A stretch of DNA of 64,000 nt from positions 107,304 through 171,303 of the forward strand of contig SHBD01000004.1 in NCBI GenBank assembly GCA_004212735.1, in the 5' to 3' direction. Under the pieces are notes generated by a model. That model did no database searches. It was not told the origin of the DNA and saw only the letters and a list, made by a program, of their open reading frames with translations. This document shows, piece by piece, positions 11,215-21,576 of the stretch. Every line of letters starts with the position of its first letter. Position 1 is the first letter of the stretch. Position numbers and translations under genes: made by a program. Source of the DNA: SAR116 cluster bacterium. Lineage in GTDB: Bacteria; Pseudomonadota; Alphaproteobacteria; Puniceispirillales; Puniceispirillaceae.

Positions 11215-12327
11215 TTAACGTGCCAGATGATCAAGCGCATTGATCACCGCAGCGGTCATGCCAGCCGTGCCGGTCTGTTCGCAGCCGGGGGCCATGATGT
11301 CACCAGTGCGTTTTGACGACAGAGCGTCATTTACCGCCTGATCAACCAAATCAGCCTCGGCAATCTGATCAAAACTGTAGCGCAGCATCATCGAAAAGCT
11401 CATGAATTGGGCCAACGGGTTGGCCTTGTCCTGGCCCGCAATATCAGGTGCAGAGCCATGTACCGGCTCATACATGGCCTTTGGCAGACCTGTTTCCGGG
11501 TCGGGCGTGCCAAGCGAAGCCGATGGCAACATACCGAGCGAGCCTGTCAGCATCGCCGCACAATCCGAGAGCAAATCACCAAACAGATTATCAGTCACAA
11601 TCACGTCAAACTGTTTTGGGTTCCGCACCAACTGCATCGCGCAATTGTCAGCATACATATGGTTGAGTTCGATGCCGTCACCCTCAGCGGCGTGCAGCTC
11701 CGTCATGATCTCGCGCCATAAAACACCAGAATGCATAACATTGGCCTTTTCAACCGAGGTAAGGCGGCCATTTCTCTTCCGCGCGAGATCAATACCAACG
11801 CGACCGATCCGTTCAATCTCGGGGGTGGTGTAGGCGTTGGTGTCATAGCCCTTGCGAATGCCATCACCCAAATCGTCGATGCCACGTGGCTCGGCAAAAT
11901 AAGATCCGCCACACAGCTCACGCAAAATCATGATATCAAGGCCCGAAACAACCTCCGGCTTTAATGTTGATGCCTCGACGAGAGCCGGAAAGACAATCGC
12001 TGGGCGTAGGTTGGCAAACAGATCCATTTCCTTGCGCAGATTCAAAAGACCGCGTTCAGGCTTTAGATCAAAGGCCAGATTGTCATATTGGGGACCACCG
12101 ACAGCGCCGAACAAAACCGCGTCAGAGGCAACACAATCGGCAAGAACCTCATCGGTTAGCGGTGTGCCGTGCGCATCAAAGGACGCACCGCCAACAAGCC
12201 CCTCAGACATGCCAAAATCAAGACTTCGATATTTGGCCAGCCAGTCGATGATTTTCATATTGGCCTGCATCACCTCAGCACCGATGCCGTCGCCCGGCAA
12301 CACCATGACTTTACGATTTGACGCCAT
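11215..12327 (-). CDS. leuB: 3-isopropylmalate dehydrogenase
   Basis: Oxidative decarboxylation of 3-isopropylmalate in leucine synthesis, 370 residues. The N-terminus [14 protein letters not shown], the substrate arginines in [16 protein letters not shown](C/T)[10 protein letters not shown], the Mg-site [15 protein letters not shown], and [13 protein letters not shown] are the standard motifs of LeuB. ATG at 12327. It follows leuD by 84 bp and precedes asd on the same strand. Confidence 0.97.
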   Translation of the reverse strand: MASNRKVMVLPGDGIGAEVMQANMKIIDWLAKYRSLDFGMSEGLVGGASFDAHGTPLTDEVLADCVASDAVLFGAVGGPQYDNLAFDLKPERGLLNLRKEMDLFANLRPAIVFPALVEASTLKPEVVSGLDIMILRELCGGSYFAEPRGIDDLGDGIRKGYDTNAYTTPEIERIGRVGIDLARKRNGRLTSVEKANVMHSGVLWREIMTELHAAEGDGIELNHMYADNCAMQLVRNPKQFDVIVTDNLFGDLLSDCAAMLTGSLGMLPSASLGTPDPETGLPKAMYEPVHGSAPDIAGQDKANPLAQFMSFSMMLRYSFDQIAEADLVDQAVNDALSSKRTGDIMAPGCEQTGTAGMTAAVINALDHLAR

Positions 12328-12411
12328 AATATATCCCCTTTTTTACCTGGATATCACCACTACAAAAATGGCGGTGCTCACCACATGTGTGCCCTAAACA
12401 AGCTCTTATCC

Positions 12412-13017
12412 TTACAGCCAAGGTTGGCTGGATTTTCGTGTTTCCTCAAAGCTGGCAATGTTTTCTGATTTCTCCAGCGTCAGCCCAATGTCATCCAGCC
12501 CCTCCAGCAGGCATGTCTTGCGAAAAGGATCAACCTCGAACGAGATCGTCACGCCGTTTGGACGGCGGATAGTCTGCGCAACCAGATCGACCGACAATTC
12601 CGGGTTATCGCTGTCAAACGCATCTGCCATCAATGCGTCACGATCATCGGCTGACACAACGATTGGCAGAATGCCGTTCTTGAAACAATTGTTGAAAAAG
12701 ATGTCGGCAAAGCTCGTCGAGATCACGCAGCGCACACCAAAATCCAACAACGCCCACGGTGCATGCTCACGGCTCGATCCACAGCCGAAATTATCACCAG
12801 CAACAATGATTTCTGCTTGCCTGTACGGCTCTCTGTTCAAAACGAAATCGGCGATTTCCTTACCATCTCTTGAGTAGCGCATTTCATCAAAAAGATTCTT
12901 GCCAAGCCCCGAGCGCTTGATGGTTTTCAGAAATTGCTTGGGGATGATCATATCCGTATCGATGTTCAGAATGTTTAGCGGTGCCGCAACACCTGTCAGC
13001 TGATCAAATTTCTGCAT
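12412..13017 (-). CDS. leuD: 3-isopropylmalate dehydratase small subunit
   Basis: Swivel-domain subunit of isopropylmalate isomerase, 201 residues, the usual length. It shows [20 protein letters not shown] at the N-terminus and the substrate-binding [17 protein letters not shown] motif near residue 80. It begins 18 bp after leuC, as expected for the heterodimer partner. Confidence 0.97.
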   Translation of the reverse strand: MQKFDQLTGVAAPLNILNIDTDMIIPKQFLKTIKRSGLGKNLFDEMRYSRDGKEIADFVLNREPYRQAEIIVAGDNFGCGSSREHAPWALLDFGVRCVISTSFADIFFNNCFKNGILPIVVSADDRDALMADAFDSDNPELSVDLVAQTIRRPNGVTISFEVDPFRKTCLLEGLDDIGLTLEKSENIASFEETRKSSQPWL

Positions 13018-13035
13018 TGCTCAAACCCCCCTGGC

Positions 13036-14439
13036 TCAAAATTCGCGAACATCTGTCAGATGCCCAGTCACGGCAGCGGCAACCGCCATTTGTGGACTGA
13101 CGAGATGGGTGCGGCCTCCACGACCCTGCCGACCCTCAAAATTCCGATTTGAAGTGGAGGCACAGCGTTCGCCTTCCTCCAACTTGTCAGCGTTCATTGC
13201 CAGACACATTGAACAGCCCGGCTCGCGCCAGTCAAAGCCCGCGTCACGGAAAATCTGGTCAAGACCTTCTGCTTCCGCCTGTTCCTTGACCAGACCTGAC
13301 CCCGGAACAACAAGCGCCCGCATTCCATCGGCAACCTTGCGCCCTTCGGCAAGGCTCGCAGCGGCACGCAGATCCTCAATCCGGCTGTTTGTACAGGAAC
13401 CAATGAAGACCGTGTCGATCTTTACATCGGTCAGTTTTTGACCGGCAGACAAGCCCATATATTCGATGGCCCGCAAAATTTTCGCCCGCTTCATTTCATC
13501 CTTTTCGGCATCGGGATCCGGAATCGAAGCAGTGATTGCCAACGCATCTTCTGGGCTTGTGCCCCATGTTACCGTCGGCGCAATCTCAGAGGCCGGCAGA
13601 ACGATCTCAGTATCATACTTTGCACAAGCATCAGATGGTAGGCTGCGCCAATAGGCAACCGCCTGGTCCCAGATTTCGCCCTTTGGGGCCATCGGCTTGT
13701 CGGCGAGATAGGCAAACGTTGCCTCATCCGGCGCAATCATACCCGCTCTTGCACCCGCTTCGATAGCCATGTTGCAGACAGTCATGCGGCCTTCGATTGA
13801 AAGACCCGCGATGGCAGATCCAGCAAATTCTATCACATGGCCCGTGCCGCCAGCTGTGCCAATCTTACCGATGATTGCCAATATGATGTCCTTGGCAGTA
13901 ACACCGGGGGCCAGATCACCATCAACCGTGATCCGCATATTCTTCGCTGGCTTCTGAATCAATGTCTGTGTCGCTAGAACATGCTCAACCTCAGATGTAC
14001 CAATGCCAAAAGCAAGGGCGCCAAAAGCACCATGTGTTGCCGTGTGGGAGTCGCCACAGACGATGGTCATGCCCGGCTGGGTGAACCCCTGCTCCGGCCC
14101 GATCACATGGACGATCCCCTGCCGGATATCATTCATCGCAAAATAGGGGACGCCAAAATCAGCTGCATTCTTTGCCAGCGTTTCGACCTGGATGCGTGAT
14201 TCCTCGTCGGCAATGCCCTGCGATCTGTCGGTTGTTGGCACGTTATGATCAGCCACCGCAAGCGTCCGCTCAGGCGAGCGCACGGCGCGTCCGGTGTTGC
14301 GCAGACCTTCAAACGCCTGTGGGCTTGTCACTTCGTGAACAAGGTGCCGGTCGATATACATCAGACAGGTGCCATCTTCCTGCTGATGCACAACATGCGC
14401 ATCCCAGATTTTATCAAACAGTGTTTTTGGAGCCGACAT
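13036..14439 (-). CDS. leuC: 3-isopropylmalate dehydratase large subunit
   Basis: Catalytic Fe-S subunit of isopropylmalate isomerase, 467 residues. It shows [39 protein letters not shown], and the cluster cysteines in [16 protein letters not shown] and GCSMCLAMN. The 54-bp gap after rplS shows no leucine-rich leader peptide, so classical attenuation is not visible here. Confidence 0.97.
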   Translation of the reverse strand: MSAPKTLFDKIWDAHVVHQQEDGTCLMYIDRHLVHEVTSPQAFEGLRNTGRAVRSPERTLAVADHNVPTTDRSQGIADEESRIQVETLAKNAADFGVPYFAMNDIRQGIVHVIGPEQGFTQPGMTIVCGDSHTATHGAFGALAFGIGTSEVEHVLATQTLIQKPAKNMRITVDGDLAPGVTAKDIILAIIGKIGTAGGTGHVIEFAGSAIAGLSIEGRMTVCNMAIEAGARAGMIAPDEATFAYLADKPMAPKGEIWDQAVAYWRSLPSDACAKYDTEIVLPASEIAPTVTWGTSPEDALAITASIPDPDAEKDEMKRAKILRAIEYMGLSAGQKLTDVKIDTVFIGSCTNSRIEDLRAAASLAEGRKVADGMRALVVPGSGLVKEQAEAEGLDQIFRDAGFDWREPGCSMCLAMNADKLEEGERCASTSNRNFEGRQGRGGRTHLVSPQMAVAAAVTGHLTDVREF

Positions 14440-14493
14440 GATTTTCTCCTGATGTCTGCCGGCGAGGACTTCCTCCCTTGCCGGTCAGGCCAA

Positions 14494-14874
14494 TCAGGAA
14501 GAAGATGCCTCGCGGTATGTTGTCTTTTCCGCAATTCGGGCTGCCTTGCCCGTGCGGCCACGAAGATAATACAGCTTGGCGCGCCTTACACGACCACGAC
14601 GCACGACTGTCAATCCAGCAACCTGGGGCGCATATAACGGGAACACCCGCTCAACGCCCTCACCGTAAGATAGTTTGCGGACTGTAAATGAGGAATTTAC
14701 CCCATTATTCTTGCGGGCGATACATACGCCCTCAAAGGCCTGAATACGCTCGCGCGAGCCTTCAACCACCTTAACATCAACCCGCACTGTGTCGCCGGGT
14801 GCAAACTCGGGAATTTCGCGTTGAGCCAACGCGTTTTCCATCTGTTTTTTGCCAATACGGTCAACGATGTTCAT
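14494..14874 (-). CDS. rplS: 50S ribosomal protein L19
   Basis: Ribosomal protein L19, 126 residues. The N-terminus [17 protein letters not shown], the core [50 protein letters not shown] and the C-terminal [18 protein letters not shown] match L19. I place the start at 14874, which has AAGGGA eight bases upstream; a 12-codon upstream extension is not conserved. It is the last gene of the classical rpsP-rimM-trmD-rplS block. Confidence 0.97.
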   Translation of the reverse strand: MNIVDRIGKKQMENALAQREIPEFAPGDTVRVDVKVVEGSRERIQAFEGVCIARKNNGVNSSFTVRKLSYGEGVERVFPLYAPQVAGLTVVRRGRVRRAKLYYLRGRTGKAARIAEKTTYREASSS

Positions 14875-14935
14875 CGCTCGCGTCCCTTCGTTCTCTTGTT
14901 CCAATTTCACGCCTGCATTCTGGCAGACAAATCAT

Positions 14936-15658
14936 CTACTTTTCTGTCTTCTGCGTTTGCTGCGTCTGCAAATATTGTTCCCACAAATCTACACGTCGCT
15001 CCCGCGTTTCTCTTTTCGCCTCCGCCAGCCGCCATTCGGCGATTTTTTGGTGGTGGCCTGACGCCAGAACCGCCGGCGCCTCAATCCCTTGCCAGACTCT
15101 GGGCTGCGTATATTGCGCATGCTCCAGCAACCCGGTCTCAAAACTTTCGTCGCGGTGCCCTTCTTCCTTGCCCATCACCCCGGGCAAAAGCCTGACAACC
15201 GCATCCATCACTATCATCGCGGCGGGCTCGCCACCAGACAGGATGTAATCACCGATACTGATCTCCATCATATCGGTCTCGTCAATCACCCGCTGATCGA
15301 CGCCTTCATACCGCCCGCACAGAAAAACAGCACCGGGCTGTTCCGCTAGATCGCGGACCGTCTGTTGATCCAGGACCCTGCCCCGCGGGGTGAGGTATAT
15401 TCTGGGTCCGGGTACATCGCCGACATGCGCCAACGCAGCTGCAACAACGTCAGGCTTCAACACCATGCCAACACCGCCCCCGAGGGGGGTATCGTCAACA
15501 GTTCGGTGCTTATCGCTTGCAAAGTCCCGAATGTCCAGTGTTTTCAGCGTCCAGACACCCTGATTCAGCGATTTTCCTGCCAGAGACGAGGCCAAGGGTC
15601 CCGGAAACATCTGTGGAAACAGGGTCAAAACAGTTGCATCCCATTGCGAGACCGTCAT
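14936..15658 (-). CDS. trmD: tRNA (guanine-N1)-methyltransferase
   Basis: SPOUT-class methyltransferase that makes m1G37 in tRNAs, 240 residues. It shows [15 protein letters not shown], the loop [28 protein letters not shown] and the knot motif [18 protein letters not shown] at 15658 has TTGGAG seven bases upstream, inside the rimM stop region; the longer frame starts with GTG at 15676. It begins 4 bp after rimM. Confidence 0.96.
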   Translation of the reverse strand: MTVSQWDATVLTLFPQMFPGPLASSLAGKSLNQGVWTLKTLDIRDFASDKHRTVDDTPLGGGVGMVLKPDVVAAALAHVGDVPGPRIYLTPRGRVLDQQTVRDLAEQPGAVFLCGRYEGVDQRVIDETDMMEISIGDYILSGGEPAAMIVMDAVVRLLPGVMGKEEGHRDESFETGLLEHAQYTQPRVWQGIEAPAVLASGHHQKIAEWRLAEAKRETRERRVDLWEQYLQTQQTQKTEK

Positions 15659-15662
15659 CTGA

Positions 15663-16259
15663 CTACTCCAATGCACCCTTGCTTTGGGTACTGTGCGCTT
15701 TACTCCGGTCCACTCGCTCGTCAGGGTCTTCAGTCTTGCCGTCCATCCCTGCCAGCTCCATCATTCCTTGTGGCGGTAACAGCGTGACAAATCCTTCCTC
15801 AAGCCTCATCTCGTCCCGATATTCGGGCGCAAAGGGCAACATCATAGTCGGCCCTGAGGGTGGTTTTACCTCAATGATGTCGCCAGCGCCAAAATCATGA
15901 AGTCCTACGATGACACCGATTGCCACGCCATCATTGTCGCGTGCCTCAAGGCCAACAAGGTCGGTGTGATAGACCTCATCATTCGCGGTTGGTGGCAAAG
16001 CGTCACGCTTGATGAACAGCTCAAGGCCCCGCATCAGCTCTGCCTCGTTGCGATCTGTCACCTCCTGCGCCATGGCAATGACCGGACCTTTCGGGGACAC
16101 GGATTTAACTTTGAGATGCAATAGTCTCCCATCGTCCAAAGATACCGGCCCGTAACGGTCAAGCGCCGCCGGATTGTCTGTGTAGGCCTTGATTTTTAGA
16201 TGCCCACGCACACCGTGAACACCAACAATCACACCAAGACATATCCGGCCGGCAGCCAT
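15663..16259 (-). CDS. rimM: ribosome maturation factor RimM
   Basis: 16S rRNA processing factor that binds S19 during 30S maturation, 198 residues. N-terminal RimM barrel ([20 protein letters not shown]), then a PRC-barrel domain with [20 protein letters not shown] and [17 protein letters not shown]. Its start codon overlaps the rpsP stop by one base (TAATG), which indicates translational coupling. Confidence 0.95.
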   Translation of the reverse strand: MAAGRICLGVIVGVHGVRGHLKIKAYTDNPAALDRYGPVSLDDGRLLHLKVKSVSPKGPVIAMAQEVTDRNEAELMRGLELFIKRDALPPTANDEVYHTDLVGLEARDNDGVAIGVIVGLHDFGAGDIIEVKPPSGPTMMLPFAPEYRDEMRLEEGFVTLLPPQGMMELAGMDGKTEDPDERVDRSKAHSTQSKGALE

Positions 16260-16837
16260 TATCCCTCTGCCTTTTCCTCTTCAGCAGCAGCCTCCTCAGC
16301 TGGCGCTTCTTCAGCAGCAGCTTCCTCTGCCGGAGCCTCTTCAGCAGCAGCAGCCTCAGCTGGCGCTTCTTCAGCAGCAGTCTCCTCTGCCGGAGCCTCT
16401 TCAGCAGCAGCAGCCTCAGCTGGCGCCTCCTCAGCCGGAGCCTCTTCAGCAACAGCGGCAGCAGATTCAGCGGCGGCGGCAGCCTCTTCAGCCGCAGCAG
16501 CGGCAGCCTCAGCGGCCTCGGCCTCGCGTTCTGCCCGCTTCTTGCCGGGGGCTGATTTCTTTGGCTGATCACGAATCACAGGGGCTGCGGCAAGACCGGC
16601 AGTCGCCAGCATTTTCTGCACCCTCTCGGTGGGTTGTGCGCCTTGCCCCATCCAATAGGTGATCCGCTCACCATTCAGAGTCAAACGCTGATCATGATCT
16701 TTTGGAACCATCGGGTTGTATGTGCCAACACGTTCCACATAACGACCATCGCGCGGGGCTGACGCTTCGGCAACCACGATCCGGTAAAATGGACGTTTCT
16801 TTGCACCACCTCGTGCCAGTCTGATTTTCAGAGCCAT
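16259..16837 (-). CDS. rpsP: 30S ribosomal protein S16 with long Ala/Glu-rich tail
   Basis: Ribosomal protein S16. Residues 1-about 85 are a standard S16 ([20 protein letters not shown], then [20 protein letters not shown] and [11 protein letters not shown]). Residues from about 95 to 192 form a low-complexity tail, first basic ([11 protein letters not shown]), then almost only Ala, Glu and Pro, with repeated [12 protein letters not shown] units and a final EEEKAEG. Most S16 proteins are 80-110 residues long; some alphaproteobacterial versions carry shorter acidic tails. The tail is encoded by a 60-bp tandem repeat and is probably disordered. It is co-transcribed with ffh (33 bp upstream) and rimM. 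Confidence 0.96.
   Translation of the reverse strand: MALKIRLARGGAKKRPFYRIVVAEASAPRDGRYVERVGTYNPMVPKDHDQRLTLNGERITYWMGQGAQPTERVQKMLATAGLAAAPVIRDQPKKSAPGKKRAEREAEAAEAAAAAAEEAAAAAESAAAVAEEAPAEEAPAEAAAAEEAPAEETAAEEAPAEAAAAEEAPAEEAAAEEAPAEEAAAEEEKAEG
16276..16449 (-). repeat. 60-bp in-frame tandem repeat coding the S16 tail
   Basis: Nearly three copies of a 60-bp unit lie end to end. Bases 16321-16380 and 16381-16440 match at nearly all positions, and 16276-16320 matches with slightly more changes. Each unit encodes a 20-residue Ala/Glu/Pro block, so gain or loss of a unit keeps the frame. The unit is itself made of GCAGCAG-like and TCTTCAGC-like sub-repeats. Confidence 0.85.
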
Positions 16838-16870
16838 GTTTTTATTCCTCTCATTGGCAAATGCATTTGT

Positions 16871-18373
16871 TTATTTCTTCTTTCCCGATGGCTTTCCACC
16901 AAGACCGGGTAATCCCTTAGGCAATCCGCCCATCAGACCACCGGGCATTCCCGGCATATTGGGCATCTTCCCCATTCCCTTTGAAAGCGCTTCCATGTCA
17001 GGCATTCCACCGCCGGCACCACCCATGCCGGGCATACCGCCACCCATCATCGCCTTCATCGCCGCAGCACCGGATTTACCACCCAGCTTCTTCATCATAC
17101 GCGACATATCCTGATATTGTTTGACGACCTTGTTCACTTCCTGAACTGAGGTTCCCGAGCCAGCCGCAATGCGTTTGCGACGCGATGCGTTCAACAAACC
17201 GACCGACACCCGCTCCTTCTTCGTCATTGAGAGGATAATGGCCTCCTGGCGCTTGATCATCGAATCATCAATGCCAGCGGCAGCAATCTGCTTTTGCATC
17301 TTGCCTATACCCGGCAACATACCCATCAAGCCACCAAGGCCGCCCATTTTCTGAAGCTGGCGAATCTGTGCCAGAAAATCATTCATGTCGAACTGGCCCT
17401 TGGCCATCCGTTTGGCGATACGCTCGGCCTCATCCGCCTCAATGGTTTCGGCGGCCTTTTCAACAAGCGCGACAACATCGCCCATGTCGAGAATGCGGCC
17501 AGCCATGCGGGCAGGGTCGAAATCCTCAAGAGCATCCTGCTTCTCGCCAACACCAACCAGCTTGATAGGACATCCAGTTATGTGACGCATGGACAGCGCA
17601 GCACCGCCGCGTGCATCACCATCGAGACGGGTCAGAACGATGCCGGTTACACCGATCGCATTGTGGAATGCCTCAGCGGTGTTGACCGCATCCTGACCGG
17701 TAAGCGCGTCCGCAACGAGCAGAATTTCATGCGGTTCGGTTAATTTTTTGATGTCCCGCAATTCAGCCATTAACGCTTCGTCGATGCTGATTCGACCGGC
17801 CGTATCGAGAATGAGCACATCATAAGCCTGCAATTTGGCAGCCTGCAATGCGCGCTTCGCAATCTGTCCCGGTGTCTCGCGCTCAACCTCCGGCAGAACA
17901 CCAACCTCTGCTTGCTCGCCCAGCAACCGCAGCTGCTCACGCGCCGCGGGGCGCGTCACATCAAGTGATGCCAGCATCACCTTTTTCCTCTCGCGAGAAC
18001 GCAGCCGGAGCGCCAGCTTACCAGCAGTTGTGGTCTTGCCAGAACCCTGCAGACCAGCCATCAAAATCACTGACGGTGGATTTGTCGAAATATTCAGCGG
18101 TGCCGCGTCCCCGCCAAGAACCTCAGTTAGTGCATCATTGACTAGCTTGATGACCTGCTGGTCCGGGCGGACTGATTTCAGGACGTCAGAGCCAACAGCA
18201 CCATCACGAACCTTGGCGATGAACGATTTAACCACCGGCAGAGCAACGTCGGCATCAAGCAACGCAAGACGGACCTCACGCAGCGCTGCATCAACGTCAG
18301 CCTCGCTGAGAGCGCCGCGCTTGGCAAGTCCGCTGAAAACGTCCTGAAGCTTGTCTTTCAAGCTGTCAAACAT
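16871..18373 (-). CDS. ffh: signal recognition particle protein Ffh
   Basis: SRP54-type GTPase, 500 residues, delivering inner-membrane proteins to FtsY. The N domain is followed by G1 AGLQGSGKTTTAGKLALRL near residue 105, DVTRPAAREQL, LDTAGRISID and TRLDGDARGGAAL. The methionine-rich M domain begins near 330 and ends in a Gly/Met/Pro-rich tail (GGGMPGMGGAGGGMPDME) with a KKK end. It is the first gene of the ffh-rpsP-rimM-trmD-rplS run. No SRP RNA gene was recognised nearby. Confidence 0.97.
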   Translation of the reverse strand: MFDSLKDKLQDVFSGLAKRGALSEADVDAALREVRLALLDADVALPVVKSFIAKVRDGAVGSDVLKSVRPDQQVIKLVNDALTEVLGGDAAPLNISTNPPSVILMAGLQGSGKTTTAGKLALRLRSRERKKVMLASLDVTRPAAREQLRLLGEQAEVGVLPEVERETPGQIAKRALQAAKLQAYDVLILDTAGRISIDEALMAELRDIKKLTEPHEILLVADALTGQDAVNTAEAFHNAIGVTGIVLTRLDGDARGGAALSMRHITGCPIKLVGVGEKQDALEDFDPARMAGRILDMGDVVALVEKAAETIEADEAERIAKRMAKGQFDMNDFLAQIRQLQKMGGLGGLMGMLPGIGKMQKQIAAAGIDDSMIKRQEAIILSMTKKERVSVGLLNASRRKRIAAGSGTSVQEVNKVVKQYQDMSRMMKKLGGKSGAAAMKAMMGGGMPGMGGAGGGMPDMEALSKGMGKMPNMPGMPGGLMGGLPKGLPGLGGKPSGKKK

Positions 18374-18584
18374 CGCGCCGATTTGTCCTCTTTCAATTCC
18401 ACAGGCCGAAGTCCTGCATACTGGTTCATGCCGACTATCAACCTTGAAAACCGAAACAGCGAAATTGCACCCGTGCTCGAAAACTTCAAGGACGGATGGA
18501 ACCCGCGAGGGTCGTGTCGGTCGGCGATGGCCGGAATTGCAAGATGTATTGCGCTATCCGGGATAAGTTGTCAAGAATTGTGTT

Positions 18585-19385
18585 ATGTTTTTTATACTCT
18601 CAAAGACCTTGTCACTGGTTCTCGAACCGTTGGTCCACCCCTTTTTATTATTGATAATCGCCTTGCTCGCGAAATGGCGGCGGCGACGGCGGCTGCACAG
18701 AGTCTTGGTTGTATTTGCGGTTGGCTTACCCCTTCTTTATGGATTTTTACCTTTCTCGCAGGCCGGCCTGATGCTGCTGGAGAATCGCTTTCCAATTCCA
18801 ACCATGGATGAGCGTCCAATTGATGGTGTCATCATTCTTGGCGGCCACACCGGATCTGGCTTTGTCTCACAACAGCGCGATCAGCCACAACAGAATAGAA
18901 GTGCCGAACGGCTGACAATGGGACTGAAGCTGCATCGGCAATATCCAAATGTTCCGCTGGTTTTTTCCGGTTTCTCCGGTAAATTGTTTCACCAAGGCTG
19001 GAGCGAGGCGGACGTCATCCAACGATTGCTGTTTGACCTGAGTGTGCCTTTAGGGCGCGTTCAATTTGAGAAGACAAGCCGCAACACATACGAAAATGCC
19101 GTTAACAGCCGGCAGCTGCTTCTGCCGCAGCCCGGATCTCGCTGGATCCTGGTAACATCTGCGGCGCATATGCCGCGCTCAATCGGGAGCTTTGAGGCGG
19201 CGGGGTGGACTGGGATCATCCCCTATCCCGTCGATTACACAACAGGGACGGATTTCGAGACGCTTTACAGTCTTCAGCAAGGCTTTGGCTCGATGCGACA
19301 AACGCTTCATGAAATTGCCGGTCTGGTGGTTTACCGGCTTACAGGACGCAGCAATCAAATGTTGCCCGGTGCGCAGGGCAACTGA
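18585..19385 (+). CDS. YdcF/ElyC family membrane protein (DUF218)
   Basis: DUF218-family protein, 266 residues. Two N-terminal hydrophobic segments (about 8-28 and 40-58) precede a soluble domain with VIILGGHTG, LVFSGFSG and the family signature EKTSRNTYENAVNS near residue 165, then LVTSAAHMPRS. E. coli ElyC in this family affects peptidoglycan/undecaprenyl-phosphate metabolism, but the reaction here is unknown. It stands alone, divergent from ffh (211 bp between starts) and convergent with ftsY (3 bp between stops). Confidence 0.85.
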   Translation: MFFILSKTLSLVLEPLVHPFLLLIIALLAKWRRRRRLHRVLVVFAVGLPLLYGFLPFSQAGLMLLENRFPIPTMDERPIDGVIILGGHTGSGFVSQQRDQPQQNRSAERLTMGLKLHRQYPNVPLVFSGFSGKLFHQGWSEADVIQRLLFDLSVPLGRVQFEKTSRNTYENAVNSRQLLLPQPGSRWILVTSAAHMPRSIGSFEAAGWTGIIPYPVDYTTGTDFETLYSLQQGFGSMRQTLHEIAGLVVYRLTGRSNQMLPGAQGN

Positions 19386-19388
19386 GCA

Positions 19389-20306
19389 CTAGTCGCTGGT
19401 GCCGGTAAGGGCATTGGCAAAATCGCGCGCGGTAAATGCCTGCAAATCATCCGCACCCTCGCCAACGCCAACGGCGTGAACGGGGATGCCAAATTCCTCG
19501 GCAAGTGCAATCACGATGCCCCCCTTGGCTGAGCCATCAAGTTTGGTGACAATAAGTCCGGTGACATCGGCGACCTCCCGGAAGGCTTTGACCTGACTGA
19601 TTGCATTCTGCCCAACCGTACCGTCAAGAACGATAATGGAATCATGCGGCGCCGTATCATCCAGCTTGCGGATCACCCGCACAATTTTTGCCAACTCGTC
19701 CATCAACTCAGCTCGATTCTGAAGGCGACCTGCTGTGTCGATGATCAACACATCCGTTCCCGCTGCCGCGGCCTTTTCTATCGCCGTGTAAGCAAGCGCT
19801 GCGGCATCTCCACCCTGACTGCCAGCGATCACCTCGGTTCCCGTACGTTCACCCCAGATCTGCAACTGTTCTATGGCGGCGGCGCGAAAAGTATCACCAG
19901 CAGCCAGCATCACGCTTTTGCCCTCGCTCCGCCATTGCTGAGCAAGTTTGCCGGCAGTGGTTGTCTTTCCCGAGCCATTGACCCCGACAAGCAGGATTAC
20001 ATGCGGTCTGGCATCATCACGGAGGACAATCGGGACAGCAACCGGTTCCAGAATTTCAGTGATACCATCAGATAGAGCCGCAGCCAGCGACTCGCTCGTG
20101 ACCGGCCCATCAAATTTGTATTTCCGCATTGAAGCAGCCAGACGCATTGCTGACTGCGTGCCAAGATCAGCGGCGATCAGCGCATCCTCGACCTCCTCGA
20201 GGGAGGCTGCGTCAATCTTCGACCTGCCAAGCAGGGATGACAATTGACCTGTGACCTTGGCACTGGTCTTGCCAAGGCCATTTTTAAGCTTCTGAAACCA
20301 ACTCAT
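19389..20306 (-). CDS. ftsY: signal recognition particle receptor FtsY
   Basis: SRP receptor GTPase, 305 residues. It is the short form without a long acidic A domain, beginning directly with the N domain (WFQKLKNGLGKTSAKV). G motifs are VGVNGSGKTTTAGKLAQQW near residue 110, DTFRAAAIEQL, IIDTAGRLQNRAELM and VTKLDGSAKGG. It starts one base after the mtaB stop, so mtaB and ftsY are translationally linked, a common alphaproteobacterial arrangement. Confidence 0.96.
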   Translation of the reverse strand: MSWFQKLKNGLGKTSAKVTGQLSSLLGRSKIDAASLEEVEDALIAADLGTQSAMRLAASMRKYKFDGPVTSESLAAALSDGITEILEPVAVPIVLRDDARPHVILLVGVNGSGKTTTAGKLAQQWRSEGKSVMLAAGDTFRAAAIEQLQIWGERTGTEVIAGSQGGDAAALAYTAIEKAAAAGTDVLIIDTAGRLQNRAELMDELAKIVRVIRKLDDTAPHDSIIVLDGTVGQNAISQVKAFREVADVTGLIVTKLDGSAKGGIVIALAEEFGIPVHAVGVGEGADDLQAFTARDFANALTGTSD

Positions 20307-20307
20307 A

Positions 20308-21576
20308 TCAGCGCCTCTGGACTACCAATAGATCATTTTGCATTTCGGTGATTGTCACATCCACAAGACTTCCTGCGGCCACATAATCACCACTCAGTTT
20401 CATCCTGCTATAGTTCCTGCCATGGCCGATATTACCTGTCTCAACAAGCATCTGATCATGACTGCCAACCAAATTTTCAAAGAAAATTGATTGCCTGGCC
20501 CTGCCGCAGTGACGTAACTCAGCAGCGCGCTCACGAATGAGATTGCCATCAAGCTGTGGCATCAGGGCAGCCGGCGTTCCCTCGCGGGGCGAAAATGGGA
20601 ATACATGCAAAAAGGTGATACCCGCCCGCTTAATCAGATCGAGACTCGCTGTGTGCGCCGCCACTGTCTCGGTTGGAAAACCGGCAATCATGTCAGCACC
20701 AAACACAATGTCCGGGCGCCGCCGACGGGCCTCGTCACAGAATCTGATCACATCACGCGCCAAATGCCGACGCTTCATACGTTTGAGGATCAGATCATCA
20801 CCATGCTGGATGGAGAGATGCAGATGCGGCATCAACCTCTCCTCGCGCTGCAGAATTTCCATCAGATCATGATCGGGCTCGGCCGGGTCGATCGATGACA
20901 AACGAAGCCGGGGCAGATCTGGCACGGCGGCAAGCAGATGCCGAACAAGCTGGCCAAGGCGCGGACGACCGGGCACATCCGCTCCCCATGAGGTGATGTC
21001 CACACCCGTCAGGACGATCTCGGCACACCCATCATCGACCAGCTTTCTTGCGGACTGAATGATCTGGTCACGTGGCAAAGACCGATTGTTGCCACGGCCA
21101 TATGGAATAATGCAGAAGGTGCAGCGATGGTCGCATCCTTGCTGGATTTGCAGGAACCCTCTGGTATGACCGTGAAAGCTGTCAACCATGTGAGATGCTG
21201 TTTCGCGCAGGCTCATCACATCGCCAACCACAATGTCGCCAACACCAGTTCCAGCGCCAAGTGTCTGCCACTGATCAGGCTGAAGCTTCTCGTGATTGCC
21301 GAGAACATGGTCAACTTCTGGCATGTCTGACCATTTCTGGGGGGCAATCTGGGCGGCGCATCCGGTAACAATAATGCGCGCATCGGGATTTTCCCTGCGG
21401 GCGCGGCGGATGGCCTGCCTTGCCTGCCGCTCTGCCTCGGCGGTAACGGCACAAGTGTTGAAGATTATCGCGTTATTCAACCCGGCATCCCCAGCCTGAC
21501 TGCGCATCACCTCAGACTCCCAGATGTTCAGGCGGCAGCCAAATGTCTCCAGCTTTGGTGCATTGCGCTCAGCCAT
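20308..21576 (-). CDS. mtaB: tRNA threonylcarbamoyladenosine methylthiotransferase
   Basis: Radical-SAM methylthiotransferase converting t6A37 to ms2t6A37, 422 residues. The UPF0004 domain begins with ETFGCRLNIWESEVM and includes FNTCAVTAEAERQARQAIRR; the radical-SAM cysteines are in QQGCDHRCTFCIIPYGRG near residue 150; a TRAM domain is at the C-terminus. The ATG at 21576 overlaps the dapF stop by 8 bases; the longer frame reads into dapF and is not conserved. MtaB is chosen over MiaB because of the CRLN and NTCAVT signatures. Confidence 0.93.
   Translation of the reverse strand: MAERNAPKLETFGCRLNIWESEVMRSQAGDAGLNNAIIFNTCAVTAEAERQARQAIRRARRENPDARIIVTGCAAQIAPQKWSDMPEVDHVLGNHEKLQPDQWQTLGAGTGVGDIVVGDVMSLRETASHMVDSFHGHTRGFLQIQQGCDHRCTFCIIPYGRGNNRSLPRDQIIQSARKLVDDGCAEIVLTGVDITSWGADVPGRPRLGQLVRHLLAAVPDLPRLRLSSIDPAEPDHDLMEILQREERLMPHLHLSIQHGDDLILKRMKRRHLARDVIRFCDEARRRRPDIVFGADMIAGFPTETVAAHTASLDLIKRAGITFLHVFPFSPREGTPAALMPQLDGNLIRERAAELRHCGRARQSIFFENLVGSHDQMLVETGNIGHGRNYSRMKLSGDYVAAGSLVDVTITEMQNDLLVVQRR

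Noticed and set aside
14440..14493. Leucine attenuator before leuC
   Set aside because: No leader peptide with leucine codons and no terminator hairpin with T-run were found.
16276..16449. CRISPR-like array of 60-bp units
   Set aside because: Units are directly adjacent without unique spacers and encode an in-frame tail of S16.
16200..16568. Plus-strand frame rich in Ala and Ser (SSAAAS-type)
   Set aside because: It is the antisense of the GCAGCAG-type repeat in rpsP and has no independent support.
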